DNA of 64,000 nucleotides from Streptantibioticus ferralitis (GCF_029223525.1 NZ_JARHTQ010000019.1:99111-163110), one strand, 5' to 3'; numbered from the stretch's first letter, positions 25,960 to 33,528 are shown. Program-made: numbers and translations. The notes: a model not told the origin generated them from the sequence alone.

Positions 25960-28613
25960 GGCCGTCGGCCCGCACCCTGCCGATCCGGCTGCCGCCACTG
26001 CCCGGCGAGGCACTGGACTCCTGGCTGGAAGCGACGGCCAGGCGGATGGACACCACACTCGGTGACGTCCTGCTGCACTTCGGGTTCCCGGTCCGGCAGC
26101 GGGCCGGAAACCAGTTCCGGGACATCCCAGCGGACTGGACGATTTTCCTCGACGAGCGGTTGACCGCTGCCGTCGCGCACGCCACCGGCACGGTCCCGGA
26201 GGTGGTCACTGCCATGACCTTGGCGCACTATGACGGACGGGCCCTGCAGATGAGTCCCGAAGGCCGGGCTGTGACACGGCATGTCCTATGGGGACGCGGA
26301 CGGGGATCCCGGTTCTGCCCGGACTGCCTCCACTCCAGCGGCGGACGCTGGCAGTTGTCCTGGAGGCTCGGCTTCTCCTTCGCCTGCACCCAGCACCGTC
26401 GCCTGCTGGCGGACCGCTGCCCGCACTGCGGGCGGGTTCCGCGGCAACGGCCCCGCTCCGGGCGGTCCGTTCCCCAGCCTGAACTCTGCGGCAATCCGCC
26501 GATCCGCCCCGGCGGTCCGGTTACGGCTGGCTGCGGCGCCGATCTGACCTGCGCTTCGACGCTTCGCCTGCCTCCTGGCCACCCGGTTCTCACGGCCCAG
26601 GACCGGACGATGGAGATCATCGATGGGGCAACGGTGGCCTTCGGCCCCTACCGGGATGTTCCCCAGCCGGCACCGGCGGTGCTGGCCGACATCCGGGCCT
26701 TGGGCATCCGCGTCCTGAGCAGCCTTCCCGCCGCCGTCCTGCGGGAACAGATACCGGCCGACATCGCAGAAGCGCACCTCGCCACCGATCCGGTCTCCCC
26801 GCACCCCGAACAGGCGGCGGACCGCCCGGGGTTCATGGCCCCACCCCGAGCCGCAGATGCCGCCGCCGCGGTCACCATGGCCCTGGGCATCCTGGAACAG
26901 CCGGGAATCCACTCGGCCGGCGAGGCCCTGCGCGGCCTGCTGGAAGCAGTACGTGAGGAACTCACGCAGATCTCTGTGACCAGCATCGACGACTGGGGCC
27001 GCGGCATCAGCCCGGTGCTGCAGTCCGTGCACCTGGCCGCCCTCGCCCCTACCCTCCGCCCCAGCGAGCACCTCCGCTACCGCACCACGACCGAGACTCC
27101 CCGTCGGCCGACAAAGGCCACCCGGGATATCGAGCAGCGAGCCAGGAAGATCCCCACGATGTTCTGGCCGTCCTGGACGGTCCGGCTCACACCGCCCGAA
27201 GGAATCCATGCACGGGCCCTGGCCCCCGTCCTTGCAGCCCTGCTGCTGATCCCCGACAGCCGTACTTCCCTGGACCAGGCCGCCGGGTTGGTCGGCGACG
27301 TCGTCGACGGCATCGAGATCTCACGCCTCCTCCAGGAACTCGACGACCTTCCACAATGGCCGGACATCGTCACCGCCCTGGACCGGCTCACCGACCACCT
27401 TGACGCCGATGACGTCCCCATTGACTACGGCCGACGCCGAATCCTCGACTACACCGGCTTGCTTCCCCGCGACCGTTGGCTGGAGATCTGCCGCCGCACC
27501 GAAACACCGCCGGGGACCGGAAGGCGCGAACGCATCGCCCGCAGCCAGCTCTTCCGACGCCTCAGCGGCCTGCCTGCCGAGTCTGCTCCCGACGACCTGG
27601 GCGGGCTCGACAGCGCAGAGTTCCGGGCGACGGCCTTGCACTTCACCGCGCTTCAGACACCCGAACTCGCACACGCCCTCCGGCAGGAGGCCCTCGAATT
27701 CCTCGCCTCGCACCACATCCACGACGAGCCCGTGACCTGGCAGCCTCCTGCCACCTTGCTGGCGGGGCTCTCCCTTCCCGCACCCGACCCGATGCACGTC
27801 GACCTACCCCGCCTGCACCAACTCGTCCGAGAGCGCCAGCACCCCGTTCAGCACGCCGCCCAGGTCCTGGGCACGACCGTCGAGGCCATCCGGCATGTCC
27901 TCGACGAACACCCAGCCCCCGAACCCCCGCTGACGAAGAACGCCGCCAGAGCCACCGGCCGCATCCGGCAGCAAGCCCGGCAAGCCATCCCGGAAGAGCA
28001 CTTCACCCAGCTCTACCTCGGCGAGCACCGGTCCCTCCAGCAGATCGCCACCCTGACGGGCTTCTCCCGCAGAGTGCTGACCGATCTCGCCAAGGAGTAC
28101 GGCATCCCGCTCCGCGAAGGTCCCCAGGACTACAAGCGCCGCAGCACCATCGAACGGGACTGGCTCATCGAGCAGTACGTCCACCGCCGCCGAACTCTGC
28201 CCGACCTCGCCCGCGAAACCGGCATGAGCACTGCGAATATGGCCCGCTGGGCCCACATCCACAACATCCCACTCCGGCCACGCGGCGGAGCCAGCCACCA
28301 CACCGCCCTCCGCACGCCCGAGCAGGCCGCAGATGCCCCCGCCATCCTGCGTGACGCCCTGACGAGCCCAAATGCCCGGCAGCGACTCGAACGCTTCGCT
28401 GCCGCCCTGCCCTACCCCACCGTCACCGAAGCCGCCCGAGCCCTCGGCATTCACCAATCAACACTGACAACCCAGATCAACCGGCTCGAAAGGGACCTGG
28501 GCCGCCCCCTGATCGAACGTGCTGAACGGGGGCGCAGGATGCGACCCACGCCCTTCGGCAGAAAAGTGGCCGTTGCAGCCAAGCGCCTCATTGGCCCAGG
28601 CGGGCGGCCTTGA
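25956..28613 (+). CDS. tniQ: TniQ/TnsD-like target selector with a C-terminal array of HTH domains
   Basis: An 885-residue protein whose ATG overlaps the tnsC stop. Residues 1-200 are a TniQ domain: LPIRLPPLPGEALDSWLEAT, then zinc-type cysteines at 121, 124, 144, 155, 158, 178 and 193 (FCPDCLHSS, CTQHRRLL, CPHCGR, CGAD). The middle (~230-640) is helical and unassigned. Residues ~640-885 hold four putative helix-turn-helix units: HAAQVLGTTVEAIRHVLDEH, LQQIATLTGFSRRVLTDLAK, LPDLARETGMSTANMARWAH, and a LysR-type winged helix (VTEAARALGIHQSTLTTQIN). TniQ/TnsD proteins choose the target. The HTH array is the likely reader of the dnaB 3' end, which is inference from location. It overlaps def by 26 bp, tail to tail. 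Confidence 0.87.
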   Translation: MRPSARTLPIRLPPLPGEALDSWLEATARRMDTTLGDVLLHFGFPVRQRAGNQFRDIPADWTIFLDERLTAAVAHATGTVPEVVTAMTLAHYDGRALQMSPEGRAVTRHVLWGRGRGSRFCPDCLHSSGGRWQLSWRLGFSFACTQHRRLLADRCPHCGRVPRQRPRSGRSVPQPELCGNPPIRPGGPVTAGCGADLTCASTLRLPPGHPVLTAQDRTMEIIDGATVAFGPYRDVPQPAPAVLADIRALGIRVLSSLPAAVLREQIPADIAEAHLATDPVSPHPEQAADRPGFMAPPRAADAAAAVTMALGILEQPGIHSAGEALRGLLEAVREELTQISVTSIDDWGRGISPVLQSVHLAALAPTLRPSEHLRYRTTTETPRRPTKATRDIEQRARKIPTMFWPSWTVRLTPPEGIHARALAPVLAALLLIPDSRTSLDQAAGLVGDVVDGIEISRLLQELDDLPQWPDIVTALDRLTDHLDADDVPIDYGRRRILDYTGLLPRDRWLEICRRTETPPGTGRRERIARSQLFRRLSGLPAESAPDDLGGLDSAEFRATALHFTALQTPELAHALRQEALEFLASHHIHDEPVTWQPPATLLAGLSLPAPDPMHVDLPRLHQLVRERQHPVQHAAQVLGTTVEAIRHVLDEHPAPEPPLTKNAARATGRIRQQARQAIPEEHFTQLYLGEHRSLQQIATLTGFSRRVLTDLAKEYGIPLREGPQDYKRRSTIERDWLIEQYVHRRRTLPDLARETGMSTANMARWAHIHNIPLRPRGGASHHTALRTPEQAADAPAILRDALTSPNARQRLERFAAALPYPTVTEAARALGIHQSTLTTQINRLERDLGRPLIERAERGRRMRPTPFGRKVAVAAKRLIGPGGRP

Positions 28614-29250
28614 TCGCGCGTTGGGCGAAGACGTCCTCACGGCGCTCGGCCATCTGCCGCAGCGCGTCCTTGCGGTCCCGCTTGGAGAGCCGATCAAGAT
28701 ATGTGTGGCCGACGAGGTGATCGGTCTCATGCTGGAGGCATCGGGCGAAGTAACCCGTCCCTTCGATGACGAGAGAGTTGCCGTCCTTGTCGAACCCGCG
28801 AGCGACGGCACGATCGGTGCGGGGAACCGCCATGCCTGCGCCGGGCACGGACAGGCAGCCCTCGAAGTCGTCAATGAGCCGGCGGCTACCCGGATCGGGC
28901 AGGTCCAGAACCGGGTTGATGATGTGACCGACATGCCGGATCCCATAGTCGTCCGGGCAGTCATACACGAACAAGCGCAGGTCAACGCCAACCTGGTTGG
29001 CAGCCAGGCCGGCACCATCGGCCACATACATGGTCACGAACATGTCGTCGATTAACGCCGACAACTCCGGAGTCCCGAACCCGGTCACCTCCCGGCACGG
29101 ACGGCTCAGCACCTCCTCACCCACCACCGTGACCCTGCGAACCGAACCCCGTTGCGCCTCCGGTGGCAGAGCCGGATAGGCGTCCACTGGGCTGCCTTGC
29201 ACACGGACTCGCCGGTCGACGGGACGGGGCCGCTCGTGACGAACAGACAT
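28588..29250 (-). CDS. def: Peptide deformylase carried as transposon cargo
   Basis: A 220-residue peptide deformylase, which removes the formyl group from nascent proteins using a bound metal. All three motifs are present: GAGLAANQ (79-86), EGCLS (130-134) with the metal-binding Cys, and HETDH (174-178) with the two His ligands and the catalytic Glu. I start at 29250 (MSVRHERPRP), since the upstream extension crosses the regulator's operator. An N-terminal extension of ~35 residues is common in actinobacteria. It is an accessory copy in a mobile element, so resistance to deformylase inhibitors (actinonin-like compounds) is a plausible benefit; this is inferred. Divergent from the 29362 regulator. 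Confidence 0.93.
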   Translation of the reverse strand: MSVRHERPRPVDRRVRVQGSPVDAYPALPPEAQRGSVRRVTVVGEEVLSRPCREVTGFGTPELSALIDDMFVTMYVADGAGLAANQVGVDLRLFVYDCPDDYGIRHVGHIINPVLDLPDPGSRRLIDDFEGCLSVPGAGMAVPRTDRAVARGFDKDGNSLVIEGTGYFARCLQHETDHLVGHTYLDRLSKRDRKDALRQMAERREDVFAQRAIKAARLGQ

Positions 29251-29335
29251 GGTCGTCTCCCTTTTGCGCATGCCACAGATGCCGCGGTGGTCACCGCAGC
29301 GGATGCCTTCAGCACGGACTGCCCCTTGCCAAGGC

Positions 29336-29362
29336 CTTTGCAAAGTAGCAGACTTTGCAAAG
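29336..29362. promoter_or_regulatory. Paired palindromes in the def/regulator promoter region
   Basis: Two identical perfect 10-bp palindromes, CTTTGCAAAG, at 29336-29345 and 29353-29362, 17 bp apart. The second touches the regulator's GTG start. Position and symmetry suggest an autoregulatory operator that also controls def. Confidence 0.65.
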
Positions 29363-29943
29363 TGACTGAAGATGACGTCAACACCCCGGACAACCAGGCG
29401 GCCGACAGCGGCGAAGAATTGCGTGAGCACGAAGTCCGCACAGCCCTGCTGGACCTGTTCGCCGAAGTCGGCACCGTCACGGCGACCGAAGCCGCCTCCC
29501 GGCTGGGTTACAGCTCTGGCCTCTGCTCATTCCACCTACGTCAGCTCGCACGCCACGGATACATCGAAGAAGCCCCTCACCGAGGGGGCCGCGCACGTCC
29601 ATGGCGTCTGAGGCGGCGCACCCCCGCTGCCGACGGTCCCATGGCGGAGGAGCAGTTCGGCGACTTGGCTCGTGGGCTGGAGGACGAAAGCTGGCAGCGA
29701 TGGCTGACCCAGCGAGATGAAGCGCCGTCCGAATGGCGCCACGACGAAGCCTTCAGCGCCGTTGCCTACCTGACGCCCGAAGAGATGAGCCGGGTCGCGG
29801 ACGTGATCCGACGAGCCCTCGCGCCCTACCAGGACCGCGAGCAACGCCCCCTGGCCCGGCCCGACGGCGCTCGACCGGTGGCCCTCATCACTCGACTGTT
29901 CCCCCTGCTTCCCCACACGGCAGACGGCGCGGACCAGGACTGA
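29362..29943 (+). CDS. ArsR/HTH-20-like winged-helix regulator
   Basis: A 193-residue regulator with a winged helix at ~25-80: VRTALLDLFAEVGTVTATEA, SRLGYSSGLCSFHLRQLARH, then a wing (GGRARPWRLRRR). The C-terminal half (EMSRVADVIRRALAPYQDRE) is like helical dimerisation regions of Streptomyces ArsR-type HTH proteins. The GTG at 29362 has no Shine-Dalgarno and overlaps the palindrome, so the mRNA may be leaderless; TTG codons upstream are alternatives. It is divergent from def and lies inside element 2, probably controlling the deformylase cargo. Confidence 0.75.
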   Translation: MTEDDVNTPDNQAADSGEELREHEVRTALLDLFAEVGTVTATEAASRLGYSSGLCSFHLRQLARHGYIEEAPHRGGRARPWRLRRRTPAADGPMAEEQFGDLARGLEDESWQRWLTQRDEAPSEWRHDEAFSAVAYLTPEEMSRVADVIRRALAPYQDREQRPLARPDGARPVALITRLFPLLPHTADGADQD

Positions 29944-29974
29944 GGAGTCGTCGGCCGTTCCGCACTCACTTGAG

Positions 29975-30079
29975 GAAATGACACGACGCTGAGACAGCAG
30001 GCAGATGAAACGACGTGAGACAGCCTGAAAATGTCCAGGTCACCGCGCTGCCGCATGACACAGCGGCTGAGAACCTACA
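29975..30079. repeat. Right-end transposase-binding array of element 2
   Basis: Three inverted-orientation units ending in tgagac/tgagaac: about 29978-29995 (ATGACACGACGCTGAGAC), 30005-30021 and 30055-30079. Their core is ATGACAC, unlike the CCATAT core of the left end of the same element. A conserved CCAGGTCA lies at 30035-30042. Confidence 0.6.
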
Positions 30080-30084
30080 CGGTC
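30080..30084. repeat. 5-bp target duplication (left copy), cggtc
   Basis: The pentamer cggtc separates the right tip of element 2 from the left tip of element 3. It recurs at 31730-31734 right after element 3, giving a 5-bp duplication as expected for Tn7-like insertion. Confidence 0.7.
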
Positions 30085-30312
30085 TGTAGGGTCTCAACTT
30101 CCGTGTCATTTTCTCCGCCGCAGTCTCACGCGGATGTCATGTCGCAGGTCAGCGGCTTGCATCGAACGTGTCCTGTCGCATTGAAGCTGTCGGATTCCCA
30201 CTCGGTCTCGTTCGTGCTGGCAGATTCTCAGTGCGGTGGCTCTTGAGCGGCGATGCCGTAGGCCGACAGCCAGGCCGGAAGACCCCGGCTGCCCTTCGGC
30301 CCAGACGGCGTG

Positions 30313-30891
30313 TCAGGCCATGGCGAGCCGCTCCACCAGCAGCTCCACCCTCCGCTCGGCTTCCGCCGGCGGCAGCCGTCCCGCCCGGGTCAGGGTGGCC
30401 AGCCCGTGCAGGGCCGCCCAGAACACCTCGGTGAACAGTCCCGGGTGGACGCCATCCCCGGCAACCTCGCCGAGGCTTTCCAGCAGGGCGGCGAAGGCGT
30501 CCTTCAACGGCTCCGGGGTGTCCTCGGCCGCGAAGGCCAGGCCGCCGTCGAGTTGGAACATGGCGTCGTAGACCGCCGGATTGCGCTCGGCGAAGTCGAG
30601 GTAGGCGCGGGCGAGGGCGGTGACCCGGGTGCGCGGGCCGGCCGCGGCCAAGGCTGCGGCCCGCACCGCCGCGGCCATCTCGGCGGCGCCCTGGAGGGCG
30701 ACGGCGCCGATGATCTCGCGCTTGCCGCGGAAGTGGCTGTAGAGAACGGGCTGGCTGTACTCGATGCGGTCGGCGAGCCGGCGGGTGGTGACCGCGTCCC
30801 AGCCCTGCTGCTCGGCGAGTTCACGGGCCGTGGCCACGATGAGGCGCTCGCGGGCCGCCCGTTCGCGTTCCTTGCGTTCCTGTACCGACAT
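30313..30891 (-). CDS. TetR family regulator (cargo of element 3)
   Basis: A 192-residue TetR repressor. The N-terminal HTH reads LIVATARELAEQQGWDAVTT and RRLADRIEYSQPVLYSHFRG, a textbook TetR recognition helix. The C-terminal ligand domain (LARAYLDFAERNPAVYDAMF) resembles the WHG-type family. The ATG at 30891 is followed in the divergent direction by two copies of its likely operator and then by the DUF1772 gene at 30983. It probably represses both genes. Confidence 0.93.
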   Translation of the reverse strand: MSVQERKERERAARERLIVATARELAEQQGWDAVTTRRLADRIEYSQPVLYSHFRGKREIIGAVALQGAAEMAAAVRAAALAAAGPRTRVTALARAYLDFAERNPAVYDAMFQLDGGLAFAAEDTPEPLKDAFAALLESLGEVAGDGVHPGLFTEVFWAALHGLATLTRAGRLPPAEAERRVELLVERLAMA

Positions 30892-30899
30892 GGTTCGAT

Positions 30900-30914
30900 T
30901 CTAGCACCGCTAGA
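30900..30914. promoter_or_regulatory. TetR operator copy 1
   Basis: Inverted repeat TCTAGC-ACC-GCTAGA, 9 bp upstream of the tetR start. The same arms recur at 30950-30966. Confidence 0.7.
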
Positions 30915-30949
30915 CAATCGAGCGGCGGCAGTACTAGCGTCACCTCATC

Positions 30950-30966
30950 ATCTAGCGGCGCTAGAT
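30950..30966. promoter_or_regulatory. TetR operator copy 2
   Basis: Inverted repeat ATCTAGC-GGC-GCTAGAT, 17 bp before the DUF1772 start. The shared arms with copy 1 point to one repressor controlling both divergent genes. Confidence 0.7.
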
Positions 30967-30982
30967 CCCAGGAGGGGTCATC

Positions 30983-31429
30983 ATGCTCGACGCACTCAAG
31001 GTCGTCACCATCGTGGTCGTCGGAGTGATGGTGGGGGTGGAGTTCTCCGTCGCCTTCGTCATCAACCGGATCCTCAAGGCCCTCCCGGACGACAGCTGCC
31101 TGAGCGGCCGCGCCCACGGGGGCCGGATACTCGGCGCCGTGATGCCGTTCTGGTACATCGGTTCGCTCGTCCTCGCCGCAGTCTGGGCCATCGCCGGATG
31201 GCACCGCCACGGCGCCGGCCTCGTCGTCATCGCCGGCGCGCTGCTGATCCTCAGCGTGATCATGTCGCTTCTGCTGCTCGTCCCGATCAACAACCGGGGC
31301 AAGACGTGGGCCCCCGAGAACCGGCCCGCCGACTGGAAGGAGCAGGCGAACCGCTGGGACCGCTTCCACTACGTCCGCGTCGCCGTCATCATCGCCGCCT
31401 TCGCCCTGCTGGCCGCCGCCCTCGTCTGA
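30983..31429 (+). CDS. DUF1772 (anthrone oxygenase-like) membrane protein
   Basis: A 148-residue protein with four hydrophobic helices: VVTIVVVGVMVGVEFSVAFV, a second around FWYIGSLVLAAVWAIAGW, then ALLILSVIMSLLLLVPINNR, and a C-terminal AVIIAAFALLAAALV. The conserved loop NRWDRFHYVR between helices 3 and 4 is the DUF1772 hallmark (WxxxH). Some relatives are anthrone oxygenases in polyketide clusters, but most have no known role. It has a caggagg Shine-Dalgarno and is divergent from tetR, whose operator precedes it. As cargo it could act in detoxification or quinone chemistry; this is speculation. Confidence 0.85.
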   Translation: MLDALKVVTIVVVGVMVGVEFSVAFVINRILKALPDDSCLSGRAHGGRILGAVMPFWYIGSLVLAAVWAIAGWHRHGAGLVVIAGALLILSVIMSLLLLVPINNRGKTWAPENRPADWKEQANRWDRFHYVRVAVIIAAFALLAAALV

Positions 31430-31729
31430 GCCCGCGGGCCGAGACCGCGCAGGTGGCACGCACTCCTCCACTCCGTGGACGGTAGCGACTTCCGCGAATG
31501 CCAGGCCGTTCGAGAACCCCGGGCCTCCGCCTTCTCAAACGACCTGGCATCCCAGCAGGTCAACGGCTCGCCATCGGACAGATGCGCTGCGACAGGACAG
31601 AACAGGAGAGCTGAGGAAATGACACGGAAGTTGAGACAACCGACGGGTGACACGGCGTGAGACCCTGCGGAACGCCCAGGTCAGACCCATTAGAGACTCG
31701 GCGGATGACACGAGCCGCGAGACCCTACG

Positions 31730-31734
31730 CGGTC
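31730..31734. repeat. 5-bp target duplication (right copy), cggtc
   Basis: Right copy of the duplication flanking element 3. The chromosomal sequence resumes as ctaacctcc. Together with the dnaB side it suggests an empty site reading TGACGCGGTCCTAACC. Confidence 0.7.
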
Positions 31735-31805
31735 CTAACCTCCGGGGTCCGGCGGCCGGTTGCTCAGGTGGTCGGTCGCCCGGCCCGTCTGTGATGGTGG
31801 AACCA

Positions 31806-31967
31806 TCACGCCGATGCCAGGTGGAGACCGGCGCACAGGCCGGCGGAGACGGCCATCCGGTTGTTGCGCTGCCACACGCCGATCGCGGAGTCGCCAGCCT
31901 GGGCCAGTCCGGCGATGGAGAGGACGGGGACGAGGCCGGACCGATCGTCCCCCGCGAGCAGGGCGAG
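31806..31967 (-). pseudogene. 3' remnant of a small membrane protein (possibly DUF4267)
   Basis: Reading leftward from about 31967 to a TGA at 31806-31808 gives GLVPVLSIAGLAQAGDSAIG followed by VWQRNNRMAVSAGLCAGLHL and a short end. This is a good C-terminal membrane-protein sequence with high-GC codon usage, and resembles DUF4267-type proteins. There is no start: the frame is joined directly to the body of a MarR gene read in the opposite direction. Confidence 0.5.
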
Positions 31968-32254
31968 CGGCGTCGCAGCAGGAGCTGGCCGCGCGGATGG
32001 GCATCGCGCCGAGCCTGGTGGTCTCGCTGGCGGACCATCTGGAGGGGCTCGGCGCAGTCCAGCGGGTACGCGACCCGCAGGATCGGCGGCGCCAGGTGCT
32101 GACCCTCACCGAGGAGGGCCGCCGACTGCTGGACCGTTGCGAGTCCGCGGCGCGCGCCCTGGACGAGGAGTTCGGGAGCGGACTGACGGCCGATCAACGC
32201 AGGGCGCTGGACGAGGCGTTGCAGGTGCTCGCGAACCGCGTCGGCCTCCCGTAG
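31968..32254 (+). pseudogene. 3' remnant of a MarR family regulator
   Basis: From about 31968 the plus strand encodes ASQQELAARMGIAPSLVVSL, ADHLEGLGAVQRVRDPQDRR and RQVLTLTEEGRRLLDRCESA, the recognition helix, wing and C-terminal helices of a MarR protein, ending at 32254. The N-terminal ~50 residues expected of the family are missing; the upstream codons belong to the antisense membrane-protein remnant. The longer open frame to 31760 is therefore not a real N-terminus. Confidence 0.7.
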
Positions 32255-32608
32255 AAGACGCGACGCACCAGCGCGGCCGGGCATCCTGACCGAGTCGAAC
32301 GAAGTCGTGACGCCCAACGTGGGGACCGGCACGGCGGGGCGGGTTTTTTCAGGCGGAGTCCGCTCTTGGGGGGCGGGAGAAAATCGGAGGCCGTACGGCC
32401 GTGCGGTCGGTACGATCCCGGTGTGGCCTACATGTTCGTCCGCGTTCGGACTGCCTGAGACAGGGTGCTCAGCCGTCGGTCGCTGAGCGATCGACGGCTG
32501 TCGAGGTAACCCCACAACAGACCAGCAGGGTCTTCAGTCGGCACTGCCGTGTGGATGTCGCCACAGGCGTGCCTGCCGCGCCGCCTCAGAAATGGACTGA
32601 TTTCTCAA
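32255..32608. other. Intergenic stretch, no gene recognised
   Basis: 354 bp between the MarR remnant and an alpha/beta hydrolase. It contains a run of six T residues near 32345 and GC-rich flanks but no reading frame, RNA or clear operator that I can support. Confidence 0.5.
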
Positions 32609-33508
32609 ATGGCTTCCGTATGCCCTGATTCCGCCCACCCACGACAGGCCCGCGATGCCGGACCCACGTTCGTGCTGGTGCACGGTTCTGGCTCCAGCTC
32701 CTTCATGTGGGCACCGATCCAGCGTGAACTCGCGTTGCTCGGGCACCGCAGCTTCGCCGTCGATCTGCCGGGGCACGGGTTCGACGCCCAGTACCCCGTC
32801 GCCTATCAGGCGCCGCAGGATCTCGACGCGTTGGCGGTCGAGCCGTCGACGTTGGCCAAGGTCACCTTGCGGGACAACGTCGACGCGGTCGTTGATGTCG
32901 TACGCCGGGTGGTCCGTTACGGGCCGGTGGTGCTGGTGGGCGCCAGTCTCGGTGGGACCACCATCACGGGGGTGGGCAACACCGTCCCCGATCTGGTGGA
33001 TCGGCTTGTGTACATCTCCGCTTGGTCGTGCGTACAACACTCCAACCCCGTCGAGTACATGCGGGAGCCCGAGTTCGGTGCCAACCTGCTGGGCCCGCTG
33101 TACGCGTTGAACGTCGGGGACCCGGCCGAACTCGGTGTCGGGCGGGCCAACTACCGCACCGCCGACCCGGCCCTGCTCGCCGCCCTCAAGGCGGCGGTCA
33201 TGGCGGACGGCACCGATGAGCAGTTCCGGGCCTTCCTCAACATCCTGCAGCCGGACGAGTCGCTGTCGGTGATGACGGGCGACGCCCGCGGGCACGCCGC
33301 CACCTGGGGCACGATCGCCCGCACCTACATCCGTCTTACCGGCGACCGGTCGCTTCCGGTGGCCATGCAGGACCGGTTGATCGCCGAGGCCGACGCCCTG
33401 ACCCCCGACAACCCGTTTGACGTGCACACTCTGGACACCAGTCATGCCGGGTTCCTCCTGCGACCGGCGCAGGTGGCTGGCATCCTCGACCGACTGGCCG
33501 TCCGCTGA
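32609..33508 (+). CDS. Alpha/beta hydrolase
   Basis: A 299-residue alpha/beta hydrolase of the esterase/hydroxynitrile-lyase-like group. The oxyanion-hole region is FVLVHGSGSSSFMWAPIQRE, followed by FAVDLPGHGFD. The nucleophile elbow is VLVGASLGGTT, and the catalytic His lies in LDTSHAGFLLRPAQ near the C-terminus. No signal peptide is evident with the ATG at 32609 (MASVCPDSAH); 20 codons upstream are open but unsupported. The natural substrate is unknown. It converges with the flavoenzyme gene, with a hairpin between. Confidence 0.85.
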   Translation: MASVCPDSAHPRQARDAGPTFVLVHGSGSSSFMWAPIQRELALLGHRSFAVDLPGHGFDAQYPVAYQAPQDLDALAVEPSTLAKVTLRDNVDAVVDVVRRVVRYGPVVLVGASLGGTTITGVGNTVPDLVDRLVYISAWSCVQHSNPVEYMREPEFGANLLGPLYALNVGDPAELGVGRANYRTADPALLAALKAAVMADGTDEQFRAFLNILQPDESLSVMTGDARGHAATWGTIARTYIRLTGDRSLPVAMQDRLIAEADALTPDNPFDVHTLDTSHAGFLLRPAQVAGILDRLAVR

Positions 33509-33528
33509 CGGCCGTGGCGACCACGTTC

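Larger units (their letters stand above)
21807..30079. mobile_element. Tn7-like element 2 with tnsA-tnsB-tnsC-tniQ, deformylase and ArsR-like cargo
   Basis: An 8273-bp element bounded by TGTAGGGTCTCA (21807-21818) and TGAGAACCTACA (30068-30079). It carries four overlapping transposition genes in one operon, reading inward from the left end, followed by a convergent peptide deformylase and a divergent regulator as cargo near the right end. The left array has units with GCCATAT cores and the right array has units with ATGACAC (GTGTCAT) cores, so the two ends differ in type. The left flank is gcgg and the right flank cggtc, which share cgg. Confidence 0.75.
30085..31729. mobile_element. Tn7-like element 3: non-autonomous copy with tetR-DUF1772 cargo
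   Basis: A 1645-bp element with TGTAGGGTCTCA at 30085-30096 and CGAGACCCTACG at 31718-31729 as tips (near-perfect inverted repeats). The left array has GTGTCAT-type units (GTCTCAACTTCCGTGTCAT and a second ~25 bp later). The right array has three inverted units with GTGACAC/ATGACAC cores from about 31619. It holds no transposase, only a TetR regulator and a DUF1772 protein. It is flanked by cggtc on both sides. It presumably moved using Tns proteins supplied in trans. Confidence 0.72.

Noticed and set aside
32401..32628. Short plus-strand frame before the alpha/beta hydrolase
   Set aside because: No Shine-Dalgarno, poor codon bias and no homology that I can recognise.
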